A stretch of DNA of 64,000 bases from Pseudarthrobacter sulfonivorans (lineage in GTDB: Bacteria > Actinomycetota > Actinomycetes > Actinomycetales > Micrococcaceae): the NCBI RefSeq assembly GCF_001484605.1, contig NZ_CP013747.1:434001-498000 (forward strand). The letters are read 5' to 3'. Below, in pieces: positions 20,027 through 29,558 of this stretch. The notes beneath the pieces were generated by a model. That model did no database searches and had not been told where the DNA came from. It saw only the letters and a list, made by a program, of their open reading frames with translations. The number at the start of each line of letters is the position of its first letter. Within the stretch, counting starts at the first letter, position 1. The position numbers and the translations under genes are program-made.

Positions 20027-20093
20027 AGCAACGCGGGGTCACTTCTTGCCCAATAACCATCGGTTACCGGGCAAGAAGTGACCCCGCGTTGCT
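20027..20093. repeat. Long perfect palindrome between convergent genes (terminator or REP-like)
   Basis: The 25-base left arm (20027-20051) is the exact reverse complement of the right arm (20069-20093). The 17-base centre itself contains taacc/ggtta with a 3-base loop, giving a near-continuous 30-bp hairpin. It lies between the plus-strand gene ending at 20023 and hisF ending at 20105. It can act as a bidirectional transcription stop even though a long T tract is missing. Its perfect length suggests a mobile or repeated palindromic element rather than a simple terminator; this is inference. Confidence 0.8.
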
Positions 20094-20104
20094 GAGTCGG
20101 GGGG

Positions 20105-20881
20105 TTAGCGGACTTCGAAACCTGCGTCGCGGATTGCCTGCTTGACCTGGGACATCATGTTGTCGGGGCCCCAGTGGAAGATCGAGGCCGCCAGCACGGC
20201 GTCCGCACCGGCGACGACGGCCGGCGGGAAGTGAGCCGGTTCCCCGGCGCCGCCTGATGCGATGATCGGCACTTTCACGGCTGCCCGGACGAGCCGGATC
20301 AGTTCCAGGTCGAAGCCGTCCTTGGTGCCGTCGGCGTCGATGGAGTTGAGCAGGATTTCCCCGATGCCTCGGTCGGCGGCTTCCCTGGCCCACTCGATGG
20401 CGTCGATCCCGGTACCGGTGCGGCCGCCGTGGGTGGTCACTTCAAAGCCCGACGGCGTGGGCTGGGACCCGGGGCGGGTCCGGCGGGCGTCCACGGACAG
20501 GACCAGCACCTGCGAACCGAAATGCCGGCTGATTTCGTTGATAACGTCCGGCCGGGCAACGGCGGCCGTGTTGATGGAAGCCTTGTCCGCGCCGAAACGC
20601 AGGAGCTTGTCCACCTCGGCAACACCGCGGACACCGCCGCCCACGGTCAGCGGGATGAAGACTTCCTCGGCCGTGCGGCGGACCACGTCGAAGGTGGTTT
20701 CGCGGTTGCCGGAGGACGCCGTGACATCGAGGAACGTCAGTTCGTCGGCGCCCGCATTGTCGTAGCGGTGTGCCAGCTCCACCGGGTCCCCCGCGTCGCG
20801 GAGCCCCTCGAAGTTGATGCCCTTCACAACGCGCCCGGCGTCGACATCGAGGCAGGGGATGACTCGTACAGCTACAGCCAT
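20105..20881 (-). CDS. hisF: Imidazole glycerol phosphate synthase cyclase subunit
   Basis: The 258-residue half-barrel-repeat enzyme uses ammonia from HisH to form imidazole glycerol phosphate and AICAR. The start [20 protein letters not shown] at 20881 has AGGAG five bases upstream, so I reject the longer frame to 21004. The catalytic Asp residues lie in IPCLDVD and [15 protein letters not shown]; phosphate sites are VGGGVR and ASGGAG. hisH and hisA are not in the window. It follows hisG with a 58-base gap. Confidence 0.97.
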   Translation of the reverse strand: MAVAVRVIPCLDVDAGRVVKGINFEGLRDAGDPVELAHRYDNAGADELTFLDVTASSGNRETTFDVVRRTAEEVFIPLTVGGGVRGVAEVDKLLRFGADKASINTAAVARPDVINEISRHFGSQVLVLSVDARRTRPGSQPTPSGFEVTTHGGRTGTGIDAIEWAREAADRGIGEILLNSIDADGTKDGFDLELIRLVRAAVKVPIIASGGAGEPAHFPPAVVAGADAVLAASIFHWGPDNMMSQVKQAIRDAGFEVR

Positions 20882-20939
20882 GGGGACTCCTGGAATTCTC
20901 GGGTGGGTTCTGCGGCGCGGCGTGAACCGGGCGGGACGC

Positions 20940-21800
20940 TCAGATACGGCAGGCGTGGATGCTGCTGACCAGGATGGCGCGGGCGCCGAGGTCGTAGAGC
21001 TCATCCATGATCCGGTTGGTTTCCTTCTTCGGAACCATGGACCGGACGGCCACCCAGTCGGAGTCGCGCAGCGGTGAGACGGTGGGTGATTCCAGGCCGG
21101 GAGTCAGTGCGGCGGCCTGTTCCACGAGTTCCTTGCGGATGTCGTAGTCCATGAGCACGTATTGGCGTGCCACGAGGACGCCCTGCAGGCGGCGGATCAG
21201 GACTTCAATCTCCTTGGCGGTGCCGTTCGCGGCTCCGCCATCGCCGGTGCGGCGGATCAGGACAGCTTCAGACTTGAGGATCGGCTCGCCGAAGATTTCC
21301 ATCCCGGCGGCCTTGAGGGTGTTGCCCGTTTCCACGACGTCGGCGATGGCGTCAGCTACGCCGAGGCGTACTGAAGACTCCACGGCGCCGTCAAGCCGGA
21401 CCACCTTGGCGTTGATGCCCCGCTCGGCGAGGTAGCCGCGGAGCAGCCCGTCGTAGCTGGTGGCGAGGCGCTTGCCTTCCAGCTCTTCTGCGGCGGCGAA
21501 GTCACCTACGGGTCCGGCGAAGCGGAACGTGGACGCAGCGAAGCCCAGGGGCAGCAGTTCCTCGGCCTCCACCTCGGCGTCCAGCAGCAGGTCGCGGCCG
21601 GTGATGCCGACGTCGAGGGTTCCCCGGCCGACGTAGACGGCGATGTCGCGGGGGCGGAGGAAGAAGAACTCAATGTCGTTGTCCGGGTCCATCATGACCA
21701 GCTCGCGGGTGTCGCGGCGTTGGCGGTAGCCCGCCTCGGACAGCATGGCGGAGGCGGCTTCGGACAGGGAGCCTTTGTTGGGGACGGCTACTCGCAGCAT
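20940..21800 (-). CDS. hisG: ATP phosphoribosyltransferase, long form
   Basis: The 286-residue enzyme joins ATP and PRPP in the first, feedback-controlled step of histidine synthesis. It starts [16 protein letters not shown] at 21800 with AAGGA five bases upstream. Catalytic-domain motifs include [18 protein letters not shown] and [12 protein letters not shown] with the PRPP loop. The C-terminal domain from about residue 205 ([19 protein letters not shown]) is the histidine-binding regulatory part of the long, HisZ-independent class. It lies between hisE and hisF. Confidence 0.97.
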   Translation of the reverse strand: MLRVAVPNKGSLSEAASAMLSEAGYRQRRDTRELVMMDPDNDIEFFFLRPRDIAVYVGRGTLDVGITGRDLLLDAEVEAEELLPLGFAASTFRFAGPVGDFAAAEELEGKRLATSYDGLLRGYLAERGINAKVVRLDGAVESSVRLGVADAIADVVETGNTLKAAGMEIFGEPILKSEAVLIRRTGDGGAANGTAKEIEVLIRRLQGVLVARQYVLMDYDIRKELVEQAAALTPGLESPTVSPLRDSDWVAVRSMVPKKETNRIMDELYDLGARAILVSSIHACRI

Positions 21801-21893
21801 GGGGGTCCTTCTTGGTTGGGAGGTCTGTGGATCAGGCAAACGGGCCACGCAGGGCACGGGCAGGCAGTTGTTGACCGCCGCGTGCAGCAGTGG

Positions 21894-22157
21894 CTACAGA
21901 TGCTTGTAGACGTCTTCCAGGGTCAGGCCTTTAGCGAGCATCAGAACCTGCAGGTGGTAGAGCAGCTGGGAGATTTCCTCGGCCGTGGCCTCATCGGATT
22001 CGTACTCAGCGGCCATCCACACTTCGGCTGCTTCCTCCACGACTTTCTTGCCAATGCCGTGGACTCCGGACTCCAATTCAGCGACGGTGCGGGAGCCTGC
22101 CGGGCGGGTGGCTGCCTTCTCACTCAGTTCAGCGAACAGCGTCTCGAAATTCTTCAC
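21894..22157 (-). CDS. hisE: Phosphoribosyl-ATP pyrophosphatase
   Basis: The 87-residue all-alpha NTP pyrophosphatase hydrolyses phosphoribosyl-ATP to phosphoribosyl-AMP in histidine synthesis. The Mg-binding pattern is present in [14 protein letters not shown] (E-E-x-x-E) and [20 protein letters not shown]. It lies 93 bases ahead of hisG on the same strand, a usual actinobacterial pairing, and 114 bases after ribH. Confidence 0.95.
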   Translation of the reverse strand: MKNFETLFAELSEKAATRPAGSRTVAELESGVHGIGKKVVEEAAEVWMAAEYESDEATAEEISQLLYHLQVLMLAKGLTLEDVYKHL

Positions 22158-22271
22158 GCCCTACAGCCTACTTGCTGCCGGCCCGGGGGCGCCTTTCGGG
22201 CCGCTGCATGACGGGCGCGATGTGAGCGAACACACACCGCGCCCCGGCAGCCCGCTGCCAACTACCTGCTG

Positions 22272-22757
22272 CTACGTGTACTGCTTGAGGAGGACTGCGG
22301 TGACCAGGGCTGCCGTCACCGCTTCATGGCCCTTGTCTTCGCTGGAGCCCGGCAGGCCCGCGCGGTCCAGTCCCTGCTGCTCCGTATCGCAGGTCAGCAC
22401 GCCGAAGCCCACCGGCACGCCGGTGGAGACACTGACATCGGTAAGTCCCGACGTCGCCGCCTGGCAGACGTATTCAAAGTGCGGCGTGCCGCCACGGATC
22501 ACGACGCCGAGGGCCACCACTGCGTCAAAGTGCGGTGCCAGCCGCGCGGCGGCGACGGGAAGCTCGAAGGCGCCCGGAACGCGCAGTACGGTGGGTTCAC
22601 TGATGCCCGCGTCCCTGGCGGCGCGCAGCGCACCGTCCAGGAGTCCGTCCATGATCTGGGTGTGCCAGCTGGCTGCCACAATGGCCAGCCGCAGCTGCGA
22701 CGTTTCCGCCGGATTGAGGGTGGTGAGGTCAATATCTGGTGCGCCGTGTCCGCTCAT
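22272..22757 (-). CDS. ribH: 6,7-Dimethyl-8-ribityllumazine synthase
   Basis: The 161-residue subunit condenses dihydroxybutanone phosphate with the ribitylamino-pyrimidine to make lumazine, the riboflavin precursor. Recognisable stretches are [57 protein letters not shown] and [11 protein letters not shown]. Catalytic His is in the GTPHFEY block. It is the last gene of the rib operon, 17 bases after ribA. Confidence 0.97.
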   Translation of the reverse strand: MSGHGAPDIDLTTLNPAETSQLRLAIVAASWHTQIMDGLLDGALRAARDAGISEPTVLRVPGAFELPVAAARLAPHFDAVVALGVVIRGGTPHFEYVCQAATSGLTDVSVSTGVPVGFGVLTCDTEQQGLDRAGLPGSSEDKGHEAVTAALVTAVLLKQYT

Positions 22758-22774
22758 GCGTGAATCTGTTCCGT

Positions 22775-23506
22775 TCAGTTTTGGTCGTGGTCGAAATCGT
22801 CGACAGCGCCGCTGGGCACCGTGACAACGTGTGTGTCCAGCGTCAGCCGGTGCTCCATGCGGTCCTTTTTGGTCTGCAGGTAGCGGATGTTCTGGTCACG
22901 GGACGGCACCTCGGTGGGCACCATTTCCACCACCTTCACACCGGCTTTGGCGAGCCTGTTCTTTTTGTCCGGGTTGTTGCTCAGGAGCCGGACCTCGTGG
23001 AGGCCCATCTCGGCCAGGATCTGGGCGGCCGCCTTGTAGCAACGGGCGTCCACCGGCAGACCCAGCTGCTCGTTGGCCTCCACGGTGTCAAAGCCAGCTT
23101 CCTGGAGGGCATAGGCCTTGATCTTGTTGGCCAGGCCGATCCCCCGGCCTTCCTGCCCGCGCAGGTAGAGCAGCGTGCCGCCGAACTCGTTGATCAGCTC
23201 CAGGGCATAGGCCAGCTGTTCGCCGCAGTCACAACGGTAGGAGCCGAAGACGTCGCCGGTCAGGCACTCGGAATGCAGCCTGACCAGCGGAGCAACGCCC
23301 TCCTTGGGCGGATTGGGTGAGCTCACCGCCAGGTGCTCGGCGCCCGTAACCAGGTCTGTCCACGCCTGGGTAATGAAATCGCCAAATGCCGTGGGCAGCT
23401 GCACAATCGGACCACCGCTCACGGGGTGGTGGGCCCGGCCGTTGCCGGATGCCCCCCGGTGGTGGCCGTTCTGGTGGCTGTCGTCCGAAACTCCGGAAGC
23501 CGTCAT
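22775..23506 (-). CDS. ribA: GTP cyclohydrolase II
   Basis: The enzyme opens GTP in the first committed step of riboflavin synthesis. Zinc ligands lie in [18 protein letters not shown], and the active region includes [21 protein letters not shown] and [12 protein letters not shown] choose the second of two adjacent ATGs (23506, MTASGV), which sits five bases after AGGAG; the first at 23509 would be only two bases away. The product is 243 residues, with a His/Gly-rich N-terminal extension of about 40 residues before the domain. In many actinobacteria this domain is fused to RibB; here it is a separate gene ten bases downstream. Confidence 0.95.
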   Translation of the reverse strand: MTASGVSDDSHQNGHHRGASGNGRAHHPVSGGPIVQLPTAFGDFITQAWTDLVTGAEHLAVSSPNPPKEGVAPLVRLHSECLTGDVFGSYRCDCGEQLAYALELINEFGGTLLYLRGQEGRGIGLANKIKAYALQEAGFDTVEANEQLGLPVDARCYKAAAQILAEMGLHEVRLLSNNPDKKNRLAKAGVKVVEMVPTEVPSRDQNIRYLQTKKDRMEHRLTLDTHVVTVPSGAVDDFDHDQN

Positions 23507-23516
23507 CATTACTCCT

Positions 23517-24233
23517 CTACTCCGCCCGGGCGTCCGGCCCGGTGTCACTGTCGGCGGGAGACCCGGCCCCTGCTTCAAGGTAAGCCACCAGATCCTCAAT
23601 CGAGATCAGGGGGCACCCATGTTCAGCGGCGAATCCCCGCAGCCCGTCGAGCCGCATCATTTCACCGTCGTCGTACACAACCTCGGCGATCACGCCCACT
23701 GGCTCCAGTCCGGCGAGCCGGCAGAGGTCCACGGCCGCTTCGGTATGGCCGGGGCGTTCACGCACTCCTCCGTTAACTGCCCGGAGCGGGAAAATATGCC
23801 CGGGCCGGGTCACGGCCGCCGGTCCGGCGCCGGGGTCTGCAAGGACGCGGGCCGTGAGGGCCCGGTCCGTGGCGGAGATTCCGGTGCTGACACCGGCTGC
23901 CGCGTCGCAGGAAACGGTGTACGCCGTACCCTTCGCGTCCTCGTTCACTGCCACCATGGGCGGCAGTGCCAGGGCATCGGCGCGCTCCCCGCTCAAGGGG
24001 ACGCAGATGACGCCGGAGCTGTAGCGGATGGTCCATCCCATAAGGGCAGGGGTGGCATGCTGTGCGGCAAAGATGATGTCGCCTTCGTTTTCGCGGTCCT
24101 CGTTGTCCACCACCAGCACGGGCCGGCCGGCAGCCATGGCGCGGATGGCATCTTCGACGGGGTCAAGTCCGAAGGTTACGCTAGGCACCGGGCCGGCGTC
24201 CGCGGCCGGGTCCAGCCGAACGGCGGCGTTCAT
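23517..24233 (-). CDS. ribB: 3,4-Dihydroxy-2-butanone-4-phosphate synthase
   Basis: The 238-residue enzyme makes the four-carbon unit of riboflavin from ribulose 5-phosphate. The acidic metal-binding loop [30 protein letters not shown], the TD-R motif ISATDRALT and [28 protein letters not shown] are intact. Its ATG at 24233 overlaps the ribE stop by four bases. The C-terminus adds a short Asp/Ala-rich tail where a GTP cyclohydrolase domain is often fused; that domain follows as separate ribA. Confidence 0.95.
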   Translation of the reverse strand: MNAAVRLDPAADAGPVPSVTFGLDPVEDAIRAMAAGRPVLVVDNEDRENEGDIIFAAQHATPALMGWTIRYSSGVICVPLSGERADALALPPMVAVNEDAKGTAYTVSCDAAAGVSTGISATDRALTARVLADPGAGPAAVTRPGHIFPLRAVNGGVRERPGHTEAAVDLCRLAGLEPVGVIAEVVYDDGEMMRLDGLRGFAAEHGCPLISIEDLVAYLEAGAGSPADSDTGPDARAE

Positions 24234-24865
24234 CGTTCGCCCCCGGTGGTTCCGCCGGTGCTGAAGGCCAGCAGCCGTTCGGTGTATTTCGCGAGCACGT
24301 CCACTTCCAGGTTGACCCTGCTGCCGGTTTCCTTGGCCCCCAGGCCGGTCTCTGCCAGTGTGGTGGGGATCAGCCCCACTTCGAACCAGGGCTCCGGCTC
24401 CGCGGCGGGGCTGACCGCCGTGACGGTGAGCGAGACGCCGTCAATCGCGATGGAGCCCTTCTCCGCTATATAGCGGGCGAGGTTGGCCGGCACGCCGAAC
24501 CGGAGGCGTTCCCAGTTGCCGAGCGCCTCGCGCTCCAGCAGCTGCCCGACGCCGTCGACGTGGCCCTGGACGACGTGGCCGTCCAACCGGCCGCCGGCGG
24601 GAACGCAGCGCTCAAGGTTCACCGAGTCACCGGCGGCAAGTTCGCCGATGGTGCTGCGGACGAGGGTTTCGCCCATCACATCAACGCTGAACTCTTTGCC
24701 CTCGATGGCGGTGGCCGTCAGGCAGACCCCGTTGACGGCAATGGACCCGCCCAGTCCGAGCCCTTCGGTGGTGCCGGGCGCCCGCAGGCGGAGCGTTGCG
24801 CTGGCATCGCCGTCCCGCTCCACGGACAGGACCTGTCCCTGTTCGGCAATAATTCCGGTAAACAT
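24230..24865 (-). CDS. ribE: Riboflavin synthase (alpha subunit)
   Basis: The 211-residue enzyme dismutates two lumazines to riboflavin. It shows the two tandem lumazine-binding barrels: the first begins [14 protein letters not shown] and holds [13 protein letters not shown], the second holds [14 protein letters not shown] and [13 protein letters not shown]. The C-terminal helix that trims the trimer is present. Its ATG overlaps the ribD stop by one base; ribB overlaps its end by four. Confidence 0.96.
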   Translation of the reverse strand: MFTGIIAEQGQVLSVERDGDASATLRLRAPGTTEGLGLGGSIAVNGVCLTATAIEGKEFSVDVMGETLVRSTIGELAAGDSVNLERCVPAGGRLDGHVVQGHVDGVGQLLEREALGNWERLRFGVPANLARYIAEKGSIAIDGVSLTVTAVSPAAEPEPWFEVGLIPTTLAETGLGAKETGSRVNLEVDVLAKYTERLLAFSTGGTTGGER

Positions 24866-25983
24866 CAGTAGCCTCCCATGGCTGGTTCCGCGGCAGTGCG
24901 GGATAGGTGTGGTTCAAAAGCTTCGGTTGGTTCTGGACGGAGGTGCAGCCTCAGGTCCCGGCCCAGGGTCAGGACGGCGCCGCCGTCGGAGGGGTCCCAG
25001 TCCCAGTGCCGGGCATCCGCGAGGGTGGTGATTCCCAGTCCGTTGAGGGCGGGAGTTCCGGAGCCCAGCAGGGTGGGGGCAAGGTAGACAATGAGTTCGT
25101 CCACAAGCCCGGCGGCCAGGAATGAACTGAGGATGCGTGAGCCGCCTTCCACCATGACGTGGCGGACTCCCTCCGCGTAGAGGAGCGAGAGCGCCTCCCG
25201 CGGATCCCGCGTGGGCAGGTGGAGCACGTTCCCGTCATCACCCCGGACGGCGGCGTCGGCCGGGATGTCCCGGAGGCCCATCACGGCGCGCAGCGGCTGT
25301 TTGCCGGCTGTGGCTCCGGACGCGTCGCGGGCTGTCAGCCGGGGGTTGTCCACGAGCACGGTCTGCGTGCCCACGAGGATGGCGTCGATCCGCCGCCTGA
25401 GCCCGTGGTTGTCAGCGAGGGACTCGGGCGAGGAGATCCACTGGCTCGTGCCATCCTCAGCGGCGATCCGGCTGTCCAGGGTCTGGGCGATGTGCAGCGT
25501 CACGAACGGGCGTTGTGCGGCCACTCCGAGGAACCACTGACGGTTCAATTCGAACGATTCGCCGGCAGCGAGCCCGCTGCGGACCTGCACCCCGGCCCTC
25601 CGGAGGGTGGCCGCGCCGCCCGCCGCAGGGTCATGCGGGTCGTCGACGGCGTAGACCACGTCCGTGATTCCGGCACGAATGATCGCCTGGGTGCAGGGCC
25701 CCGTGCGACCGCTGTGGTCACAGGGTTCCAGCGTGATCACCATCGTGCAGCCGCTCAGGTCCAGCCCGGCGGCCTCAGCCTGGGTGATCGCATCGGCTTC
25801 CGCGTGGGGTGTGCCGGCGCCGCGGTGGTAGCCGGTCACCAACTGGCGGCCGGCCGCATCGATCACGACGGCGCCCACCAGCGGATTCGCTCCGCGCGGG
25901 CCCTGCAGGGCTGCTTCCAGCGCGGCGTCCATGGCGGCGGTTTCGACGGCACTGAAAGCCGTCACAATTTCAATCCGGTTCAT
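24865..25983 (-). CDS. ribD: Bifunctional pyrimidine deaminase / reductase
   Basis: The 372-residue protein carries steps two and three of riboflavin synthesis. The N-terminal deaminase (about 10-150) has zinc motifs HAEADAI and EPCDHSGRTGPCTQAI. The C-terminal reductase (about 160-345) has VTLHIAQTLDSRIA, DAILVGTQTVLVDNP and VMVEGGSRILSSF. It is the first gene of the operon, with about 180 bases of leader that contain an FMN riboswitch, so FMN should shut down the whole set. Confidence 0.96.
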   Translation of the reverse strand: MNRIEIVTAFSAVETAAMDAALEAALQGPRGANPLVGAVVIDAAGRQLVTGYHRGAGTPHAEADAITQAEAAGLDLSGCTMVITLEPCDHSGRTGPCTQAIIRAGITDVVYAVDDPHDPAAGGAATLRRAGVQVRSGLAAGESFELNRQWFLGVAAQRPFVTLHIAQTLDSRIAAEDGTSQWISSPESLADNHGLRRRIDAILVGTQTVLVDNPRLTARDASGATAGKQPLRAVMGLRDIPADAAVRGDDGNVLHLPTRDPREALSLLYAEGVRHVMVEGGSRILSSFLAAGLVDELIVYLAPTLLGSGTPALNGLGITTLADARHWDWDPSDGGAVLTLGRDLRLHLRPEPTEAFEPHLSRTAAEPAMGGY

Positions 25984-26127
25984 GGGGCGGCCACCGGTCC
26001 GGTGGCTTCGGTTCCCGGAGCATGGGAAATCCTGGCTTCAAAGAGCCATCGCAAGGGGTTCATGTGTGTTGTCGTTCCTTCCCTCTAGAACCGCGATGGC
26101 TCCGGGGGTATACGACAGCAGAAGGCC

Positions 26128-26147
26128 GCAGCACCAAAAGGTGCCGC
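26128..26147 (-). promoter_or_regulatory. Expression-platform hairpin of the FMN riboswitch
   Basis: On the minus strand GCGGCACC-TTTT-GGTGCTGC (one G-T pair) forms a compact stem-loop about 14 bases after the aptamer and about 145 before the ribD ATG. No T tract follows directly. It may be part of a terminator/antiterminator switch or of Rho-dependent control. Confidence 0.45.
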
Positions 26148-26161
26148 AGATACAGCTGTAC

Positions 26162-26308
26162 GTGCTTCTCTCATCCAGACTTTAACTGTCGGTACCGGAA
26201 TTTCACCAGTTCAACCGTCCGCCGGTTCCTTCCCTGAAGGGGGAAAGCGCCGGCTCGCGGGTCGCGGACTATCACCGCCGGTTCGGACTTACACCGACCC
26301 CGGAGCAC
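26162..26308 (-). ncRNA. FMN riboswitch (RFN element)
   Basis: The minus strand matches the conserved RFN consensus in order: closing stem GTGCT/AGCAC, GGGGTCGGTGTAAGTCCGA, CCGGCGGTGATAGTCCGCGA, a variable arm, GGTGAAATTCCGGTACCGAC, AGTTAAAGTCTGGATGAGAG. All invariant blocks are present, so the aptamer should bind FMN. It lies directly ahead of ribD and controls the ribD-E-B-A-H transcript. Confidence 0.96.
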
Positions 26309-26352
26309 GTATTGTGTGTTGCTATTCTGCCATAACCACAAGGTGGCCCAGA

Positions 26353-27033
26353 CTATTCCGCGGACGCAGCACGTAACTTGATGCTGCCGGCTTCGCGGAG
26401 CCGTCCGATGGCTGCTGCCGGGTCCTCCGCGCCGTAGACAGCCGAACCCGCCACAAAGACGTTGGCACCTGCTTCGGCCGCCCGCAGAATGGTTTCCTCG
26501 GTAATGCCACCGTCCACCTGGAGGGCGACATTGATTCCGGAGCCGTCAATGGCTGCCCGGGCCTTGCGGATCTTGGGCAGGGTGAAGTCCAGGAACGCCT
26601 GGCCGCCGAAGCCCGGCTCCACGGTCATGATCAGGAGCATGTCCAGTTCCGCAAGCATGTCCAGGTATGGTTCCACAGCCGTCGCAGGGCGCAGCGCCAT
26701 GCCGGCCTTGGAGCCCCGGGCCCGCAGTTCGCGGGCCAGTTTGACCGGGGCAATGGAGGCCTCGGCGTGGAAGGTCACTGAGGCCAGCCCCGCGTCGGCG
26801 AACCCCGGCGCCCAGCGATCGGCGTCGGAGATCATCAGGTGGGCGTCCAGCGGGACGGGGCTGACCGCCTGGATCCGCTGGACCACGGGCAAGCCCAAGG
26901 TGAGGTTGGGGACAAAGTGGTTGTCCATAACGTCCACGTGCACGGCGTCAGCGTTGCTGATGCGCTGCAGTTCGGCTTCGAGGTTGACGAAGTCGGCGGA
27001 CAGGATGCTGGGGTTGATGCAGCACTGCGGCAT
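26353..27033 (-). CDS. rpe: Ribulose-phosphate 3-epimerase
   Basis: The TIM-barrel enzyme interconverts ribulose 5-phosphate and xylulose 5-phosphate in the pentose phosphate pathway. It begins [16 protein letters not shown]; metal-binding His/Asp lie in [20 protein letters not shown] and [12 protein letters not shown], and the late Asp in [11 protein letters not shown] use the ATG at 27033 (226 residues); a GTG at 27048, three bases after the rsmB stop, is an alternative. It supplies ribulose 5-phosphate, the RibB substrate, and lies directly above the rib leader. Confidence 0.95.
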   Translation of the reverse strand: MPQCCINPSILSADFVNLEAELQRISNADAVHVDVMDNHFVPNLTLGLPVVQRIQAVSPVPLDAHLMISDADRWAPGFADAGLASVTFHAEASIAPVKLARELRARGSKAGMALRPATAVEPYLDMLAELDMLLIMTVEPGFGGQAFLDFTLPKIRKARAAIDGSGINVALQVDGGITEETILRAAEAGANVFVAGSAVYGAEDPAAAIGRLREAGSIKLRAASAE

Positions 27034-27051
27034 GGGGGAAACTTTCACGGG

Positions 27052-28641
27052 TCAGGCTTTCTTCCGGATGAGGGCCAGGAACATGGCATCGGTGCTGTGG
27101 ATGTGCGGCCAGAGTTGCGCCGTGGAATCGTGGCCTGCGCCCAGGTTCCCGGTCAGGCTCACGCTGTCCAGCACGGCACCGGCGTCCAGCAGCTCCAGGT
27201 CATCCCGCTTCCGGAGGGCATCGCTGACCACTGCCGTGGTTTCGGCCGGGTGGGGTGAACAGGTGACATAGGCAACCACTCCGCCGGGGCGGACGGCGTC
27301 CAGCGCCGATTTCAGCAGGGCGCGCTGCAGCGGCCCCAGGTCCGCGAGGTCCTTGGGGGTGCGGCGCCAGCGGGACTCCGGCCTGCGGCGCAGGGCACCC
27401 AGCCCGCTGCAGGGGACATCCACCAGGACCCGGTCAAAGGATTCCGGCTGCTCAGTGCCCACGTCACGGCCATCGCCGGTCCGGACGCGCCAGACATCCC
27501 TGGGCACGGCGGACAGGGCCTGGCTGACGAGTTTGGCACGGTGCGGGGCCGGTTCATTGGCGAGCAGCGTGGCACCCTGGGCGTTGGCCAGCGCGCCCAG
27601 CAGGGCGGCCTTGCCGCCGGGGCCGGCGCACAGGTCCAGCCAGGTTTCGTGCGGGCGTTCTGCTCCAGGGCTTCCGGTGGGATCGAGGTCCACCGCCGCC
27701 ATGGCGCGGGCCACCAGCTGTGAGCCGACGTCCTGGACGCGCGTGCTGCCTTCCCGCACGGAGGCGAGGCGGCCCAGATCTCCGCCACTGGAGAGCGCCG
27801 AGCCTTCCACTAGTTCACCGGGGGTTGCCCCGCCCTCCAGAGCTTCATCCAGGCTGCCCAGGCCGGGCAGGGCCACGAGGTTAACCACCGGAGCCGCGTT
27901 ATCGGCTTCCAGCAGGTCGTTGATTTCGGCGGCTGACCGTCCATGGGCCACCAACGACTGGCGCATGGCCCGAACAATCCATTCGGGGTGGGCGTACCGG
28001 AGGGACGCGATGGTGGTTTCGTCGCTTTCACCGGCCACGAGGATCTCAAGCCACTCCTCCAGGGTGTGCGCCGTGACTTTCCGCAATACTGCGTTGATCA
28101 GGGCGGAGGGTCCGGCGCCGATGACGGCGCGGGCCAGGCCAACCGTCTGATCCAGGGCGGCATGGGCCGGGACGCGCATGGCCAGCAGCTGATGGGTACC
28201 GATCCGCAGGGCGTCGAGAATGGCAGGGTCAAGCTGGTCCAGCGGCCGGTCAACGCAGCGGGCCAGGATGGCATCGTACGTGCCCTGGCCGCGCAGGGCG
28301 CCGTAGCTAAGCTCGGTGGCGAAGCCGGCGTCGCGCTTGTCCAGGCCGTGATGGCGGATGCGGGACGGGAGCACCAGGTTGGCGTAGGCGTCCTCGGCGG
28401 CTACCGCGCGCAGGACTTCAAAAGCCACCAGCCGCGCGGGGTCCGCCCGGCGGGTCCGCTGCGCAGGAGCGTTTTCGGTGAAGCTCCGCTGGGAGGGGCG
28501 GTTGCGTTCGCGGCCCTGGGCGTTGCGCTGGCTGGAATCCCGCGGCCCGCCCTTGCCCCGTCCGCTGTTGCCGCGTCCGCCGCCCGGGGCGCCGCTGCCG
28601 CTGCCGCCCGTGCCGCCTGCATTACCGCCGGATTCGCTCAT
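27052..28641 (-). CDS. rsmB: 16S rRNA m5C967 methyltransferase with NusB-like domain
   Basis: The 529-residue protein has an unusual N-terminal arm of about 65 residues rich in Gly, Ser and Arg, a NusB-like helical domain (about 68-200) and a SAM methyltransferase domain (about 300-529). The SAM site is LDLCAGPGGKAALLG, and the two catalytic cysteines lie in VDVPCSGLGALRRRPE and YVTCSPHPAETTAVV. It should methylate cytosine 967 of 16S rRNA. It overlaps fmt by four bases and belongs to the def-fmt-rsmB-rpe set. Confidence 0.93.
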   Translation of the reverse strand: MSESGGNAGGTGGSGSGAPGGGRGNSGRGKGGPRDSSQRNAQGRERNRPSQRSFTENAPAQRTRRADPARLVAFEVLRAVAAEDAYANLVLPSRIRHHGLDKRDAGFATELSYGALRGQGTYDAILARCVDRPLDQLDPAILDALRIGTHQLLAMRVPAHAALDQTVGLARAVIGAGPSALINAVLRKVTAHTLEEWLEILVAGESDETTIASLRYAHPEWIVRAMRQSLVAHGRSAAEINDLLEADNAAPVVNLVALPGLGSLDEALEGGATPGELVEGSALSSGGDLGRLASVREGSTRVQDVGSQLVARAMAAVDLDPTGSPGAERPHETWLDLCAGPGGKAALLGALANAQGATLLANEPAPHRAKLVSQALSAVPRDVWRVRTGDGRDVGTEQPESFDRVLVDVPCSGLGALRRRPESRWRRTPKDLADLGPLQRALLKSALDAVRPGGVVAYVTCSPHPAETTAVVSDALRKRDDLELLDAGAVLDSVSLTGNLGAGHDSTAQLWPHIHSTDAMFLALIRKKA

Positions 28642-29558
28642 TCGAAGACCACGCTTTCCAGTGTTGCCATGCCACGCGCCCAGTCAGCGGCGGCCATCAT
28701 CTTTTTGCCCGAAGGCTGGATCCTCGTCAGCTCCACGGCGTGGGATCCGGTGCCCACCAGGACGCTCTTGCCGTCCAGGAATACCGCGCCGGGTTGCAGG
28801 TCAGTGTCGCCTGGCCGGAGCCGGACAGGTTCGAGTTTGACGCGCTGTCCGTCCAGGGTGGTCCAGGCGCCGGGCTCGGGAGTTACGCCGCGGGCGCGCC
28901 TGCCGATCGCCAGGGCGGGCTGCTTCCAGTCGAGCCGGCCGTCATCGATGGTCAGCTTGGGGGCCAGTGAAACGTCGCCGACCTGCTGCTGTGCAGCTGC
29001 CCTCCCGGCTTCAACGGCGGACAGCGTCTGGGCAAGGAGCACGGCCCCGCTGCGGGACAGCCGCTCCAGCAGCGCTCCGGCGGTGTCCTCCGGGCCAACG
29101 CCCTCGGTCAGCGTTCCGAAGACCGGGCCGGTGTCCAACCCTTCTTCCAACAGGAAGGTGACTGCCCCGGTGACGTCGTCGCCGGCCATCACGGCCCGCT
29201 GCACGGGGGCAGCGCCACGCCATGCGGGAAGCAGGGAAAAGTGCAGGTTGATCCAACCATGCGGGGGAACATCCAGGGCGGGGCGCGGAATCAGTCCGCC
29301 GTAGGCCACGATGGCGGCCACATCCGGCTTGGCCGCGGCGATTTTCGCCGTCACGGCCTCGTCCACGCGGGTGGCGTGGATGATGTCGATTCCCAGCTCG
29401 GCGGCGCGGGCGGCAACGGGCGACGGCGTCAGCACCCGTTTGCGCCCTATCGGCGCGTCGGGACGGGTCAGGACGGCAACGATTTCAAAGCCGGCCTCAA
29501 CGAGGGCATCAAGGGACGGGACGGCCACGGCGGGGGTGCCGGCAAAAAGTACCCTCAT
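28638..29558 (-). CDS. fmt: Methionyl-tRNA formyltransferase
   Basis: The 306-residue enzyme formylates initiator Met-tRNA. The start MRVLFAGTPAVAVPSLDALV and the formyl-transfer core HFSLLPAWRGAAPVQRAVMAGD with the catalytic His are clear; the C-terminal tRNA-binding barrel begins near residue 205. The start overlaps the def stop by four bases and its end overlaps rsmB by four, so the three are coupled. Confidence 0.96.
   Translation of the reverse strand: MRVLFAGTPAVAVPSLDALVEAGFEIVAVLTRPDAPIGRKRVLTPSPVAARAAELGIDIIHATRVDEAVTAKIAAAKPDVAAIVAYGGLIPRPALDVPPHGWINLHFSLLPAWRGAAPVQRAVMAGDDVTGAVTFLLEEGLDTGPVFGTLTEGVGPEDTAGALLERLSRSGAVLLAQTLSAVEAGRAAAQQQVGDVSLAPKLTIDDGRLDWKQPALAIGRRARGVTPEPGAWTTLDGQRVKLEPVRLRPGDTDLQPGAVFLDGKSVLVGTGSHAVELTRIQPSGKKMMAAADWARGMATLESVVFE

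Noticed and set aside
20882..21004. Longer hisF start (also long starts for hisG, gltB, TrmA-like, aldo/keto reductase, EcfT and ECF ATPase genes)
   Set aside because: The extensions run over neighbouring genes or leaders, have no family similarity, and the chosen downstream starts have better ribosome sites or positions.
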